A stretch of 64,000 nt of DNA. Source: Halieaceae bacterium UBA5044 (lineage in GTDB: Bacteria > Pseudomonadota > Gammaproteobacteria > Pseudomonadales > Halieaceae). Below are positions 7,578 through 17,763 of the stretch, in pieces (within the stretch, counting starts at the first letter, position 1; the number at the start of each line of letters is the position of its first letter). Under the pieces are notes generated by a model. That model made no database searches and was not told where the DNA came from. It saw only the letters and a list, made by a program, of their open reading frames with translations. The DNA lies in assembly GCA_002416125.1 (NCBI GenBank), contig DIBU01000010.1:125486-189485 (forward strand), given 5' to 3'. Both the position numbers and the translations under genes were made by a program.

Positions 7578-9728
7578 ATGTTTCGCCCACGCAATACCCT
7601 CGTCCTCGCCACCAGCGGAATCCTCTCATTCGCCGCGCCTGCCGCGCTTGCCGACAGCGAGCCAGCGCTGGAGACCGTGATTGTCACCGGTAAACTGTCG
7701 ACCTTTGGGGCCACCAAGTCGAATATCCCCATTCTGGAAACCGCACGTTCGGTCGCCGTCATTCCCGCGGAGGAGTTTCTCGAGCGCGGCGCGCTGACGC
7801 TGGACGATACCCTCAACTATACCGCCGGCGTGGTGGGCGATACGTTCGGTTTCTCCACCCGGGGAGATTTCCCGCGTGTGCGCGGCCTGGATGTGCCCGA
7901 GTACCTGGATAACATCCAGGTACTGTTTGGCAACTACAACAACGCCCGCTCGGACATCTACACCCTGGAGCAGGTGGAAGTGCTGAAAGGGCCGGCGTCC
8001 GTGCTGTACGGGCAGGGCTCACCCGGCGGCGTCCTCAATACGGTGAGCAAGCGTGCCGGCCGGGATGCCATGGAGCGGGAACTGGTGCTGGACTACGGCA
8101 GCCATGATCGTATACAGGGCGCCGCCGACATCGGCGTGCGCCTCAGCGAGAGCGGTGACTGGAACGGGCGCCTGGTGGCTGTCTACCGCGACAGCGGCAC
8201 CCAGCTGGATGTGGTGGATGACGACGCCCTGGTGCTGGCGCCGTCCATCACCTACGAGAATGACCGCGCGCGCTACAGTCTGCTGCTGAACTACACCGAG
8301 CGCGAGGGTGACACGGCGCACCAGTTCCTGCCGCTGTCGGTCAGCGGCTGCGCAAGTGGCAACGTGAGTATCTCGGAGCCGAATATCTGCGCGGGCAGTA
8401 CCGGTGAAGAGGTACCCGCTTCGCGCTATGTCGGCGAGCCCGGGTTCAACCGCTATGACACCGAGTCGCTGTCGGTAACGCTGTTTGGCGAGCAGCGCAT
8501 GAACGACTGGCTGGCACTCGAGGGCACCGCCCGCTACCGCGATAACGAGGCAGACTACCGGCAGACCTGGGTGTCTTTCCTGGGCGCGGGCAATCCGCGC
8601 ACGGGGCCGGACGGCACGGCGCTGCAGCGCAGCTGGTACGATGCACCCGCGTCCTCCGAGCAGTTCGCGCTGGATGCCCGCGCGCGCCTCGACCTGCAGA
8701 CCGGCCCTGTCGACCACGAGGTGCTGGTGGGTGTGAACTACCAGGATGTGAGCACCCTGCAGGAAGCCGCGTTTCTCTCCCGACCAACGACGTTCAATGT
8801 GCTGCGCCCCGTCTACGGTGCTGACCCGCTGCCTTCAGCCGCTGAGCTGGACGCGGCGCGCAGCCGGCGGAGCAGCGACATCGAGGCCATCGGCTATTAC
8901 CTGAACACGCAATCCAGCGTGGGTAACTGGGTGTTTACCGCGGGGCTGCGCTACGACGATGTCGATACCGGTAATGGCGCCGTCACCCAGCGCGACGATG
9001 CCACCTCCTATGCGGTGGGTGCACTGTACAAGACGGCACTGGGGCTGAACCCGTATATCAGCTATGCGGAATCCTTCCAGCCTGTGGTGGGTACCGACGC
9101 GTTGACCAGCGCGCCCCTGCAGCCGCAGGAAGGCGAGCAGACGGAGCTCGGTATCAAGTTCCAGCCGCCGGGTACTCGCAGCTACCTGACTGCGGCCTAT
9201 TTCGACATCGAGCAGTCGAACCTGCCCAATCCCGCCGCCCTGCCCAATGCCAGTACCCAGCAGGAGGGCGTCGCCACCATCACCGGCTTTGAGGTGCAGG
9301 CGCAGACTGTGGTCGGTGATGTGTATCTGGATCTGAGCTACAGCGTGCTGGACACCGAAAGCCCTGACGGAGCGCGATTCCCCAGCATACCGGAGGAGCA
9401 GGGTTCGGTCTGGGCCACCTGGCGCCCGGCTGCCGGCGCCCTGAGCGGGTTCAGTGTCGGTGCCGGCCTGCGCATGGCGGGCGGTAATGAGAGCAGTGGC
9501 ACGGCATTCCTTGCCGCCAACGCGTTCGCACCCACCCCCGTGGTGGTCAGGACCGACGGCTACACGCTGGTGGATGCGATGCTGGCCTACGAATTCGCCC
9601 GCGCGTCGGTGTCCCTGAACCTGCGCAACCTGTTGCAGGAGGAGTACTACGGTACCTGCCTGGCCCGCGGCGACTGCTTCCCGGGTGAAGAGCGCACTGT
9701 GGTGGCGCGTGTGACTTACCGCTTCTGA
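7578..9728 (+). CDS. TonB-dependent siderophore receptor
   Basis: 716 residues from ATG 7578, with a signal peptide cut near ALA-DS, a TonB box region (LETVIVTGK), a plug with the FhuA/FoxA-type signatures RGDFPRVRGLD and VEVLKGPASVLYGQGSPGG, and a barrel that ends in VTYRF. These match the siderophore-receptor subfamily rather than the generic receptor at the start of the window. A Fur box directly upstream supports ferric-siderophore import. No siderophore synthesis, reductase or ABC genes lie nearby, so it probably takes up xenosiderophores. An in-frame start at 7512 would run through the Fur box and is rejected. Confidence 0.95.
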   Translation: MFRPRNTLVLATSGILSFAAPAALADSEPALETVIVTGKLSTFGATKSNIPILETARSVAVIPAEEFLERGALTLDDTLNYTAGVVGDTFGFSTRGDFPRVRGLDVPEYLDNIQVLFGNYNNARSDIYTLEQVEVLKGPASVLYGQGSPGGVLNTVSKRAGRDAMERELVLDYGSHDRIQGAADIGVRLSESGDWNGRLVAVYRDSGTQLDVVDDDALVLAPSITYENDRARYSLLLNYTEREGDTAHQFLPLSVSGCASGNVSISEPNICAGSTGEEVPASRYVGEPGFNRYDTESLSVTLFGEQRMNDWLALEGTARYRDNEADYRQTWVSFLGAGNPRTGPDGTALQRSWYDAPASSEQFALDARARLDLQTGPVDHEVLVGVNYQDVSTLQEAAFLSRPTTFNVLRPVYGADPLPSAAELDAARSRRSSDIEAIGYYLNTQSSVGNWVFTAGLRYDDVDTGNGAVTQRDDATSYAVGALYKTALGLNPYISYAESFQPVVGTDALTSAPLQPQEGEQTELGIKFQPPGTRSYLTAAYFDIEQSNLPNPAALPNASTQQEGVATITGFEVQAQTVVGDVYLDLSYSVLDTESPDGARFPSIPEEQGSVWATWRPAAGALSGFSVGAGLRMAGGNESSGTAFLAANAFAPTPVVVRTDGYTLVDAMLAYEFARASVSLNLRNLLQEEYYGTCLARGDCFPGEERTVVARVTYRF

Positions 9729-9792
9729 GGCTGGCACAGGTGTTGCCCGACGTGCGTCCGGTGATGGGCGCTGCGCGGCAGGCAGCGAGCAT

Positions 9793-10428
9793 TCAGCTGT
9801 AGCTGGGCATCCAGCCGCCGCAGTCTTTCCAGCGATTGACGATCTCGCAGAACAGGTCGGCGGTGCGCTCCGCATCGTAGGCCGCGGAGTGCGCTTCGGC
9901 GTTGTCGAAGGCGATGCCGGCTTCCTTGCAGGCCTTGGCCAGCACGGTCTGGCCGTAGGCGAGGCCCGCCAGGGTGGCGGTGTCGAAAAACGAGAAGGGG
10001 TGAAAGGGATTGCGCTTGATGCTGCAGCGCTCTACGGCCGCATTGACGAACCCGGCGTCGAAGTGTGCGTTGTGACCGACCAGGATGGCGCGGTTGCAGC
10101 CCTGGTCGCGAATCTCCTTGCGCACAATGCGGAACAATTCACCGAAGGCGTCCTCTTCGCTCATGGCCTCGCGAAACGGGTGCCAGGGGTCGATGCCGGT
10201 GAAGTCCAGTGCGGCCTGTTCGATGTTGGCGCCTTCAAAGGGTTTTACGTTGAAGCTCCAGGTGCGGTGTACCCCGAGGTTGCCGTCCTCATCCATGCGT
10301 ACAATGGTTGCGGCGATTTCCAGCACGGCATCGGTGGCGGCGACGAAGCCGCCGGTCTCCACATCCACCACCACCGGTAGAAAGCCGCGGAAACGGTCGC
10401 AAATGCGATGTTCTCCCTCGTCGCTCAA
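9793..10428 (-). CDS. rnt: Ribonuclease T
   Basis: 211 residues of a DEDDh exonuclease: VVDVETGG carries the first Asp/Glu pair, LVGHNAHFD the second Asp, and HSAAYDAE the His and last Asp. CDRFRGF before motif I is typical of RNase T, which trims tRNA and other RNA 3' ends. Comparison with the known N-terminus (MSDxxxxxxCDRFRGF) places the start at the TTG at 10428, which overlaps the pyrC stop as TTGA; the longer frame to 10458 would add ten unrelated residues. Translation is therefore coupled to pyrC, an unusual partner for rnt. Confidence 0.93.
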   Translation of the reverse strand: MSDEGEHRICDRFRGFLPVVVDVETGGFVAATDAVLEIAATIVRMDEDGNLGVHRTWSFNVKPFEGANIEQAALDFTGIDPWHPFREAMSEEDAFGELFRIVRKEIRDQGCNRAILVGHNAHFDAGFVNAAVERCSIKRNPFHPFSFFDTATLAGLAYGQTVLAKACKEAGIAFDNAEAHSAAYDAERTADLFCEIVNRWKDCGGWMPSYS

Positions 10429-11477
10429 CGGCCTGTGGCCTCGCTGCACACCTGCCACTGTACCGATTCGCCTGCGCGCAGTGGGGTCAGGTGGGTGTCG
10501 GCGAGGGGAAGCTGGGTGGGTACGGTCCAGGCGGCCTTGCGCAGGGTGATGCGGTCCGTGTTGCGGGGCAGGCGGTAGAAGTCCGCGCCGAAGTGGCTGG
10601 CAAATCCCTCCAGCCGGTCCAGCGCGCCGGCGGCGTCGAAGGCCTCGGCATACAGTTCCAGGGCGGCGTGCGCCGTATAGCAGCCGGCGCAGCCACAGGC
10701 GGTTTCTTTGCGCCCGGTGGCGTGGGGCGCCGAGTCGGTGCCGAGAAAGAAGCGTGGGCTGCCGGAGGTGGCGGCGCGCAACAGGGCTTCCTGGTGCGTG
10801 TTGCGTTTCAGCACCGGCAGGCAGTAGTAGTGCGGGCGAATGCCGCCCACCAGCATGTCGTTGCGGTTGAGCAGCAGATGGTGCGCGGTGATGGTTGCCG
10901 CGACATTGCCCGGTGCCGAGCTGACAAAGTCGACTGCATCGGCGGTGGTGATGTGTTCCAGTACCACGCGCAGGCCTGGGAAGCGCTGCACAATCGGCGC
11001 CAGGTGACGATCGATGAACACCTTTTCCCGATCGAAGATATCCACGCTGTGGTCGGTGACCTCGCCGTGGATAAGCAGTGGCAGGTCTGCGTCCTGCATG
11101 GCTTCCAGCGTCGGGTACAGGGCGTCCAGTTCAGCGACGCCGGCCTCCGAGTTGGTGGTGGCACCGGCGGGGTACAGTTTTACCGCGTGTACGAAGTCGC
11201 TGTCTGCGGCGCGGCGAATTCCCCCAGCGTCCGTGGCATCGGTCAGGTAGAGGGTCATCAGCGGCTCGAAGCGGCGCGGCAGGTCGGCCATGGCGGCGAG
11301 GATGCGCTCCCGATAAGCGCTGGCGGCGGCCACCGTGGTCACCGGCGGGGTGAGGTTGGGCATCACGATAGCGCGGCCGAAATAGCGTGCCATGTCGGCA
11401 CAGGTATGCGCCAGGGCGCTGTCGTCGCGCAGGTGGACGTGCCAGTCATCGGGGCGGAGAAGAGAGAGTTCAGTCAC
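10425..11477 (-). CDS. pyrC: Dihydroorotase
   Basis: 350 residues, full family length. The metal site motif DWHVHLRD is at residues 11-18, with LTPPVTTV, LIHGEVTD and LEHITT following, and LGTDSAPH near residue 250. It converts carbamoyl aspartate to dihydroorotate in pyrimidine synthesis, class II (E. coli-like) enzyme. Upstream is the divergent argG, so the 127-bp gap between them must hold both promoters; the 3' end overlaps rnt by 4 bp. Confidence 0.97.
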   Translation of the reverse strand: MTELSLLRPDDWHVHLRDDSALAHTCADMARYFGRAIVMPNLTPPVTTVAAASAYRERILAAMADLPRRFEPLMTLYLTDATDAGGIRRAADSDFVHAVKLYPAGATTNSEAGVAELDALYPTLEAMQDADLPLLIHGEVTDHSVDIFDREKVFIDRHLAPIVQRFPGLRVVLEHITTADAVDFVSSAPGNVAATITAHHLLLNRNDMLVGGIRPHYYCLPVLKRNTHQEALLRAATSGSPRFFLGTDSAPHATGRKETACGCAGCYTAHAALELYAEAFDAAGALDRLEGFASHFGADFYRLPRNTDRITLRKAAWTVPTQLPLADTHLTPLRAGESVQWQVCSEATGR

Positions 11478-11604
11478 GGCAAACCACGGCAGGAAATGTC
11501 AGCGGAGATGGTAACGTAAAGGGCAGGCCACGGGAATACGGGCTGGGAATCCCGCCCTGCCACGCGTAAAATAGGCGTTTTGGCGCCTCAAAGCGGAGCA
11601 GTTT

Positions 11605-12825
<1,221 letters not shown>

Positions 12826-13002
12826 GTCCCGTGCGGGGAGAGTTCGTCGCATTGTTGCCGGACACCGACCTCGGCGGCGCTACCCGTCTGGCGGAGTAGT
12901 TGCGCGCGCCTGTTTGACTCTGGTGCTCGCCGCAACTCCGGGTTATAAAGCCAGGGGTATCTACCCGCCCTGTGCGGGTGTCTATCTGTCGCGGGTGCCG
13001 GT

Positions 13003-14652
13003 ATGCGTGTTTTGCTGTTTTTCCTGATGTCTATGCTGTCCACCACTACGGCCTGGGCCGATGCCGATGCCGGTAGCAGTGGGGCCGCTTATTCGTCCGA
13101 GGTGTTCTTGCATGAGGCCGCGCGTGACGATGGCGTCATGACCGCGTCTGTGGTGCTGGATGGTGAAACCCTGTTCCGTGTGCGGGGCATCTCCGCGGCA
13201 CCGGCGTCTGACCGGGCAGCGAGTATCCGTGAGGCGATAATCAATCTGGCGGATGATCCGACGCTGGACGCCCATGCAGGCGAGGTGGTGAGCGGCGGAG
13301 ACAGGGTGGTCATCCGCATCGCAGGCCAGCGTATTGCAACGCTGTACCCGGCCGATGCCGCACTCGAGCAGGCCCCACTGGGCGTGCTGGCTGAGGCCAG
13401 CATGAACCGGATTGCGAATGCCGTCGTCCGTTACCGCGAAGAGCGCAGTCACCCGCGGCTGCTGGCCAGCACCGGCCTGCTACTGGTCATCACGCTGGCC
13501 GCCGGTGTATTGCTGTACGCCGTCAAAGCACTGTTCGGCTGGTTCAACCGCCTGATTGAAAAGGCCGTCAAGAAGCGTATCCAGGACATTGAGCGCGCGT
13601 CGCACCGGATTATCGACGCGGCACAGCTCTGGAGCTGGCTGGGTGGCGTGGTGCGCGGTACGCGCGCGCTGGCGCTGGTGGCCATCGTACTCGGCTGGCT
13701 GAATGCGTCGCTGGGGTTGTATCCGTGGACGCGCCCCTTCGCCAGCAATCTGTTCCATCTTATTCTCAACCCGCTGCAGAAAATGGGTACAGGGCTGCTG
13801 CAGTCGCTACCGGACCTCGTTTTCCTGGTGCTCCTGGTTATCGTGGTTCGTGCCGTGCTGCGCGCCACCAAGGTGTTCTTCGAGCGCGTTGATCGGGGCC
13901 GCATTCGCCTCGAGAATTTCGATCGCGACTGGGCCATGCCCACGTATCGCATCATGCGCATTCTGGTTATCGCCTTTGCGCTGGTGGTGGCCTACCCCTA
14001 CATTCCCGGCTCGGACTCCGAGGCCTTCAAGGGCGTGAGTATATTTCTTGGTGTGGTGTTCTCCATCGGCTCGTCGTCGTTTATCGCCAACATGATTGCT
14101 GGCTACAGCCTGACCTATCGCGGCGCATTTCGCGAAGGCGACCGGGTGCGTATCGGTGACCACATGGGCGAAGTGGTGAACGTGCGGGCGCTGAGCACGC
14201 AGTTGCGGTCCCCCAAGAACGAGGACGTGAACATTCCCAACTCTGAAGTGCTTGGCTCCACCGTGGTCAACTACAGCAGTTTTGCCCGCGAGAAGGGCGT
14301 TATCCTGCACACCGATGTCGGCATCGGTTACGACGCACCCTGGCGGCAGGTGGAGGCCATGTTACTGATGGCGGCGGCGCGCACCGGCGGACTCGAAGCC
14401 GACCCCGCGCCCTTCGTGCTGCAAACGCAGATGGGCGATTTCACCGTCATCTACCAGCTCAATGCGTACTGCCGGGATGCCACGCGCATGCTGCAAACCT
14501 ACAGCGACTTGCACGCGAACATCCAGGACGTGTTCAACGAGCACGGGGTGCAGATCATGTCGCCACACTACGAGCGGGACCCGGAAGTGCCCAAGGTGGT
14601 GGCCCCGGAAGACTGGTATCCGGCACCCGCGAGGGCACCGGAGCAGAGCTGA
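13003..14652 (+). CDS. MscS-family mechanosensitive ion channel
   Basis: 549 residues: signal peptide (ending near AWA-DA), a periplasmic domain of about 120 residues, several membrane spans (about residues 150-350), then the conserved MscS core with pore-helix sequence FSIGSSSFIANMIAGYSLTYRG and the beta domain FREGDRVRIGDHMGEV and NVDIPNSEVLGS-like NIPNSEVL. Larger than MscS (286 aa), so of the YnaI/YbdG-like extended type. It would release osmolytes on hypo-osmotic shock. A small hairpin (ACCCGC/GCGGGT, 12963-12979) precedes the start. Confidence 0.92.
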   Translation: MRVLLFFLMSMLSTTTAWADADAGSSGAAYSSEVFLHEAARDDGVMTASVVLDGETLFRVRGISAAPASDRAASIREAIINLADDPTLDAHAGEVVSGGDRVVIRIAGQRIATLYPADAALEQAPLGVLAEASMNRIANAVVRYREERSHPRLLASTGLLLVITLAAGVLLYAVKALFGWFNRLIEKAVKKRIQDIERASHRIIDAAQLWSWLGGVVRGTRALALVAIVLGWLNASLGLYPWTRPFASNLFHLILNPLQKMGTGLLQSLPDLVFLVLLVIVVRAVLRATKVFFERVDRGRIRLENFDRDWAMPTYRIMRILVIAFALVVAYPYIPGSDSEAFKGVSIFLGVVFSIGSSSFIANMIAGYSLTYRGAFREGDRVRIGDHMGEVVNVRALSTQLRSPKNEDVNIPNSEVLGSTVVNYSSFAREKGVILHTDVGIGYDAPWRQVEAMLLMAAARTGGLEADPAPFVLQTQMGDFTVIYQLNAYCRDATRMLQTYSDLHANIQDVFNEHGVQIMSPHYERDPEVPKVVAPEDWYPAPARAPEQS

Positions 14653-14654
14653 GG

Positions 14655-14671
14655 CGGGCCATGCCGGCCCG
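14655..14671. terminator. Hairpin between convergent mscS-like and P450 genes
   Basis: CGGGCC-ATGCC-GGCCCG forms a GC-only 6-bp stem in the 24-bp gap between two converging genes. The position suggests a shared terminator; no T-run follows in either direction. Confidence 0.35.
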
Positions 14672-14676
14672 TCGGA

Positions 14677-15939
14677 TCAGCGCAGGCTATAGCGCACCGG
14701 CATGGACTTGAGGCCGCCGACGAAAATGGCCTTGACCCACTCGGGTTCGCCGTTGAACTGCATGTCTTTCAGTCGCGGCAGTAACTCCCGGAAGAAACAG
14801 CTCACTTCCAGTGCGGCCAGGTGCTGCCCCAGGCACATGTGGGAGCCGTAGCCGAAGGCGAGTTGCTGCTTGGGGTCGCGCAACAGGTCGAGGCGGTTCG
14901 GGTGATCAAAGGCTTCCGGGTCGCGGTTGGCGGCCGGGTACCAGAGGGCGATGTTGTCACCGGCGTTGATCTGCTTGCCGTGCAACTCCAGCGACTCGGT
15001 AGCAGTGCGTACCATGTGCCGCACCGGTGATACCCAGCGGATAATCTCCTTGGCGGCGCCGATGTCCAGCTCCGGCTGTTCGCGCCACAGTTCAAGCTGG
15101 TCGGGATGTTCCAGCAGTGCCTTCATGCCGCCGCCGATCGCCGCGGACGTGGTGTCGTGGCCGGCCGTCGCGGTGATAATGAAGTAGCTGGCCTGGTCGA
15201 GCACGTTCATCGGCTCGCCATCCACCTGGGCGTTGGCGAGCACCGTCGCCAGGTCGTCTCGGGGGTTCTTCTTGCGGTCCTCGATGACCTCGCTGAAATA
15301 GGCGCCGAAATCGTTCAGCACGTCCAGCCCCGCGGTCTGGCTGTCAGCGCGCTGCAGGGACGGGTCCTGGCTGCCGAACATTTCCTGCGTCAGCTTGAGC
15401 ATGGTGGCCTCGGACTCGCGTGGCAGGCCGAGGATGGAGAGGATGATGCGCAGCGGAAACAGCAGGGCGATGTCGCGGACGAAGTCGCATTCGCTCCCCA
15501 TCTCCTGCATCTTGTCGACGAACTCTTTCGACAGCGCTTGCACTTCGGCACGCAGTGATTCGATGCTGCGGGGCAGGAACCACTCCCGGGTGACCTTGCG
15601 CAGCTTGAGGTGCTTGGGCCGATCCATGTGAATCAGCGTTTCCAGGCCGTTGCGCGTTCCAAAGCGGTCCAGCAGGGCCTCTTCAAACACCGTTGGAATC
15701 AGTACCGTGCGCGGCGCACTGAGGAAGCGGTCGTTCTCGCTGCCGATGCGCTTGATGTCGTCATAGCGCGACAGCGACCAGAAGGGAAGATAGTCGGGGT
15801 GTTCCACACGGGCCACGGGGTCGTTGGCCCGCAGATAATCGAACAGCGCGTACATGCTGCGCTCGTCGCCCATGATATGGGCATTGAGTACGTCGGCAGG
15901 CTTGAAGGGGGGCATTTGCTGCTGGCTGGCACCGGTCAC
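14677..15939 (-). CDS. Cytochrome P450
   Basis: 420 residues, soluble bacterial class I type. Visible motifs are the I-helix oxygen-binding ATAGHDTTSA, the K-helix EIIRW (ExxR), and the heme loop FGYGSHMCLGQHLA with the Cys ligand. The GTG start at 15939 has AGGAG 8 nt upstream. No ferredoxin or reductase gene is next to it, so redox partners are elsewhere. Substrate unknown; related marine P450s hydroxylate alkanes, terpenes or sterol side chains. A remnant of an amidohydrolase lies directly upstream. Confidence 0.95.
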   Translation of the reverse strand: MTGASQQQMPPFKPADVLNAHIMGDERSMYALFDYLRANDPVARVEHPDYLPFWSLSRYDDIKRIGSENDRFLSAPRTVLIPTVFEEALLDRFGTRNGLETLIHMDRPKHLKLRKVTREWFLPRSIESLRAEVQALSKEFVDKMQEMGSECDFVRDIALLFPLRIILSILGLPRESEATMLKLTQEMFGSQDPSLQRADSQTAGLDVLNDFGAYFSEVIEDRKKNPRDDLATVLANAQVDGEPMNVLDQASYFIITATAGHDTTSAAIGGGMKALLEHPDQLELWREQPELDIGAAKEIIRWVSPVRHMVRTATESLELHGKQINAGDNIALWYPAANRDPEAFDHPNRLDLLRDPKQQLAFGYGSHMCLGQHLAALEVSCFFRELLPRLKDMQFNGEPEWVKAIFVGGLKSMPVRYSLR

Positions 15940-15954
15940 GTTGAGCTCCTGTTG

Positions 15955-16080
15955 TTAGCGCAGTTGATGTTTGTGGATGTTGCCGCCTTTCATCACCAGG
16001 CCCACATCCAGCAGGCTCCTGATGTCCTCCAGTGGCGAGGCGGTGAGGGCGCGCGCGAATGCGGTTGGCATACAGTGCAT
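15955..16080 (-). pseudogene. C-terminal remnant of an amidohydrolase-like protein (41 codons)
   Basis: A 41-codon frame (MHCMPTAFARALTASPLEDI followed by RSLLDVGLVMKGGNIHK) has a C-terminal half that looks like the last strand pair of imidazolonepropionase-type amidohydrolases (pattern LxDVxLVMKGGxxxK). Nothing else of such a gene is present. It has a fair ribosome site (AGGAG 9 nt before the ATG) and ends 15 bp before the P450 start, so it may still be translated as a leader of the P450 operon. I favour a decayed gene end; a real short peptide cannot be excluded. Confidence 0.5.
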
Positions 16081-16354
16081 GCGGGTGCTCTCCTGTGATG
16101 ATTTGAAATTCAATGCGCGGCAGTATGCCAAAACACGGGGGGTTCGGAAGGGTCATTTATGGCCACAATACGGTTTGTCGGCCAAATGCACCGTTTACCC
16201 CGCGCACGCATGACAGCGGCCGGTGCGCTTGTCACAATCGAACACGAAAAACCTGCTGACGAGCGAGGTCGCGGGCCATGGCCGCATACAGTTCAAGCGT
16301 TGCACCAGGTCACTCGGCAATTGCCTGGTTGCCGCGGTGAGGGGGAATGATGGG

Positions 16355-17143
16355 GTGTTGACGCGCCTGTTCATTTCCCACGGTGGAGGGCCGCTGCCCT
16401 TACTCGGCGACCCCGGGCACGCAGAGCTGGTGCTTACCCTGCAGCGCATTGCCCGCGAGTTGCCGCGCCCGCGCGCGATCATTGTTGCAAGTGCGCACTG
16501 GGAAGCCGCGCAGCCTGCGGTGACGACAGCCGCTGCCCCCGACCTGTTCTACGATTACTACGGCTTTCCACCGGAATCCTACGCCATTGAGTACCCGGCC
16601 CCCGGGCATCCGGCGCTGGCGCAGGAGGTTCTGGCCGCGCTGCAAGGGGCGGGGCTGGTGGCGCGAGGGGATGCCAGCCGTGGTTTTGATCACGGCCTGT
16701 TCGTGCCGCTGAAAATCCTCTACCCGGACGCCGATATTCCCTGCATTCAGCTCTCCCTGCTGGCGTCGATGGACCCGGAAGCGCATTTGCGCATGGGGCG
16801 AGCGCTGGCGGCGCTGGACGGCGAAGGCGTGCTGCTGATTGGTTCAGGCTCGTCATTTCACAACGTGCAGGCCTTCTTCGGCCAGAGGGAGCCGGCACTC
16901 TACACCCGCAACCGTGCCTTTGAAGACTGGCTGGTCGACACACTGGCCGAGGCCCCGCTGGACGATGCGGAGCGCGAGGCGCGCCTGCTGCAGTGGGACA
17001 GTGCACCCCACGCCCGTTTCTGCCACCCGCGGGAAGAGCATCTGTTGCCGCTGCTGGTGTGTGCCGGGGTGGCGCCGGGGCCGGCGACGCGGGTCTGGCG
17101 ATTCGGCGCCATGGGCATGCAGGGCAGTTGTTTTGCCTGGTAG
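16355..17143 (+). CDS. LigB/DODA-type extradiol dioxygenase
   Basis: 262 residues from a GTG at 16355 (GAGGGGG about 10 nt upstream); the frame is open much further but the family begins at LFISHGGGP. Zinc/iron ligands are seen in ISHGG, SAHWE, GFDHGLFVPL and GSGSSFHN, which are the hallmark positions of the class III extradiol family and of YgiD (4,5-DOPA dioxygenase). FYDYYGFPPESY and YPAPGHP also match YgiD. It probably cleaves a catecholic ring; the true substrate is unknown. The DUF924 gene follows 36 bp later. Confidence 0.92.
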   Translation: MLTRLFISHGGGPLPLLGDPGHAELVLTLQRIARELPRPRAIIVASAHWEAAQPAVTTAAAPDLFYDYYGFPPESYAIEYPAPGHPALAQEVLAALQGAGLVARGDASRGFDHGLFVPLKILYPDADIPCIQLSLLASMDPEAHLRMGRALAALDGEGVLLIGSGSSFHNVQAFFGQREPALYTRNRAFEDWLVDTLAEAPLDDAEREARLLQWDSAPHARFCHPREEHLLPLLVCAGVAPGPATRVWRFGAMGMQGSCFAW

Positions 17144-17179
17144 TGTGGGGCAGGGGCAGGTAGGCACGGGGAGGCCGGT

Positions 17180-17722
17180 ATGGTAACGCCTGAGGATATC
17201 CTCGCGTTCTGGTTTCAGGAGCTGGAGCCGCGTCAGTGGTGGGCGGTGGATGCCGCGCTGGACACCCGCATCGGCGAACGTTTTCTGCCGACGCTGGAGC
17301 AGGCCGCGCGCTGTGAGCTGGCGCCCTGGCGGGCCAGTGCAGCTGGGCGCCTTGCCGAGGTGATTGTGCTGGACCAGTTCTCCCGCAATATCTTTCGCAA
17401 TACACCGGGTGCCTTTGCGCAGGATCCGCTCGCGCTGGGCCTGGCGCAGGAGGCAGTGGCCGGCGGCGCACTGGCACTGCTCGAGCCGGACCAGCGCAGT
17501 TTTCTCCTCATGCCCTACATGCACAGCGAATCACGACTGATCCACGAGGCCGCAGAGCCACTGTTCAAGGCCTGGGCGCCGGCCAACAACCACCACTTCG
17601 AGCTGCGGCACAAGGAGATCATCGACCGTTTCGGTCGCTACCCGCACCGCAATGCCATTCTGGGCCGCGAGTCCACGGCCGAGGAGCGGGAGTTCCTCAC
17701 CCAACCCGGCTCCAGTTTCTAG
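17180..17722 (+). CDS. DUF924 family protein
   Basis: 180 residues, all-helical. Family hallmarks include ILAFWF near the start, EVIVLDQFSRNIFR in the middle, and LMPYMHSE with NNHHFELRHKEIIDRFGRYPHRN towards the end. The fold resembles TPR-like repeats and no enzymatic function is established. It follows the dioxygenase on the same strand with a short gap, so the two may be cotranscribed. The gene converges with dnaE2. Confidence 0.9.
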   Translation: MVTPEDILAFWFQELEPRQWWAVDAALDTRIGERFLPTLEQAARCELAPWRASAAGRLAEVIVLDQFSRNIFRNTPGAFAQDPLALGLAQEAVAGGALALLEPDQRSFLLMPYMHSESRLIHEAAEPLFKAWAPANNHHFELRHKEIIDRFGRYPHRNAILGRESTAEEREFLTQPGSSF

Positions 17723-17763
17723 CGCCCCGCAGGTGCGCTGCCAGCCTTTGTGCAGCGCGCGGC

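Noticed and set aside
10308..11519. 403-codon plus-strand frame over rnt and pyrC
   Set aside because: Covers two conserved genes on the other strand; Gly/Val-rich shadow.
12963..12979. Hairpin ACCCGC/GCGGGT as argG terminator
   Set aside because: It is 138 bp after argG and 24 bp before the mscS-like start, with no T-run; no better than chance in GC-rich DNA.
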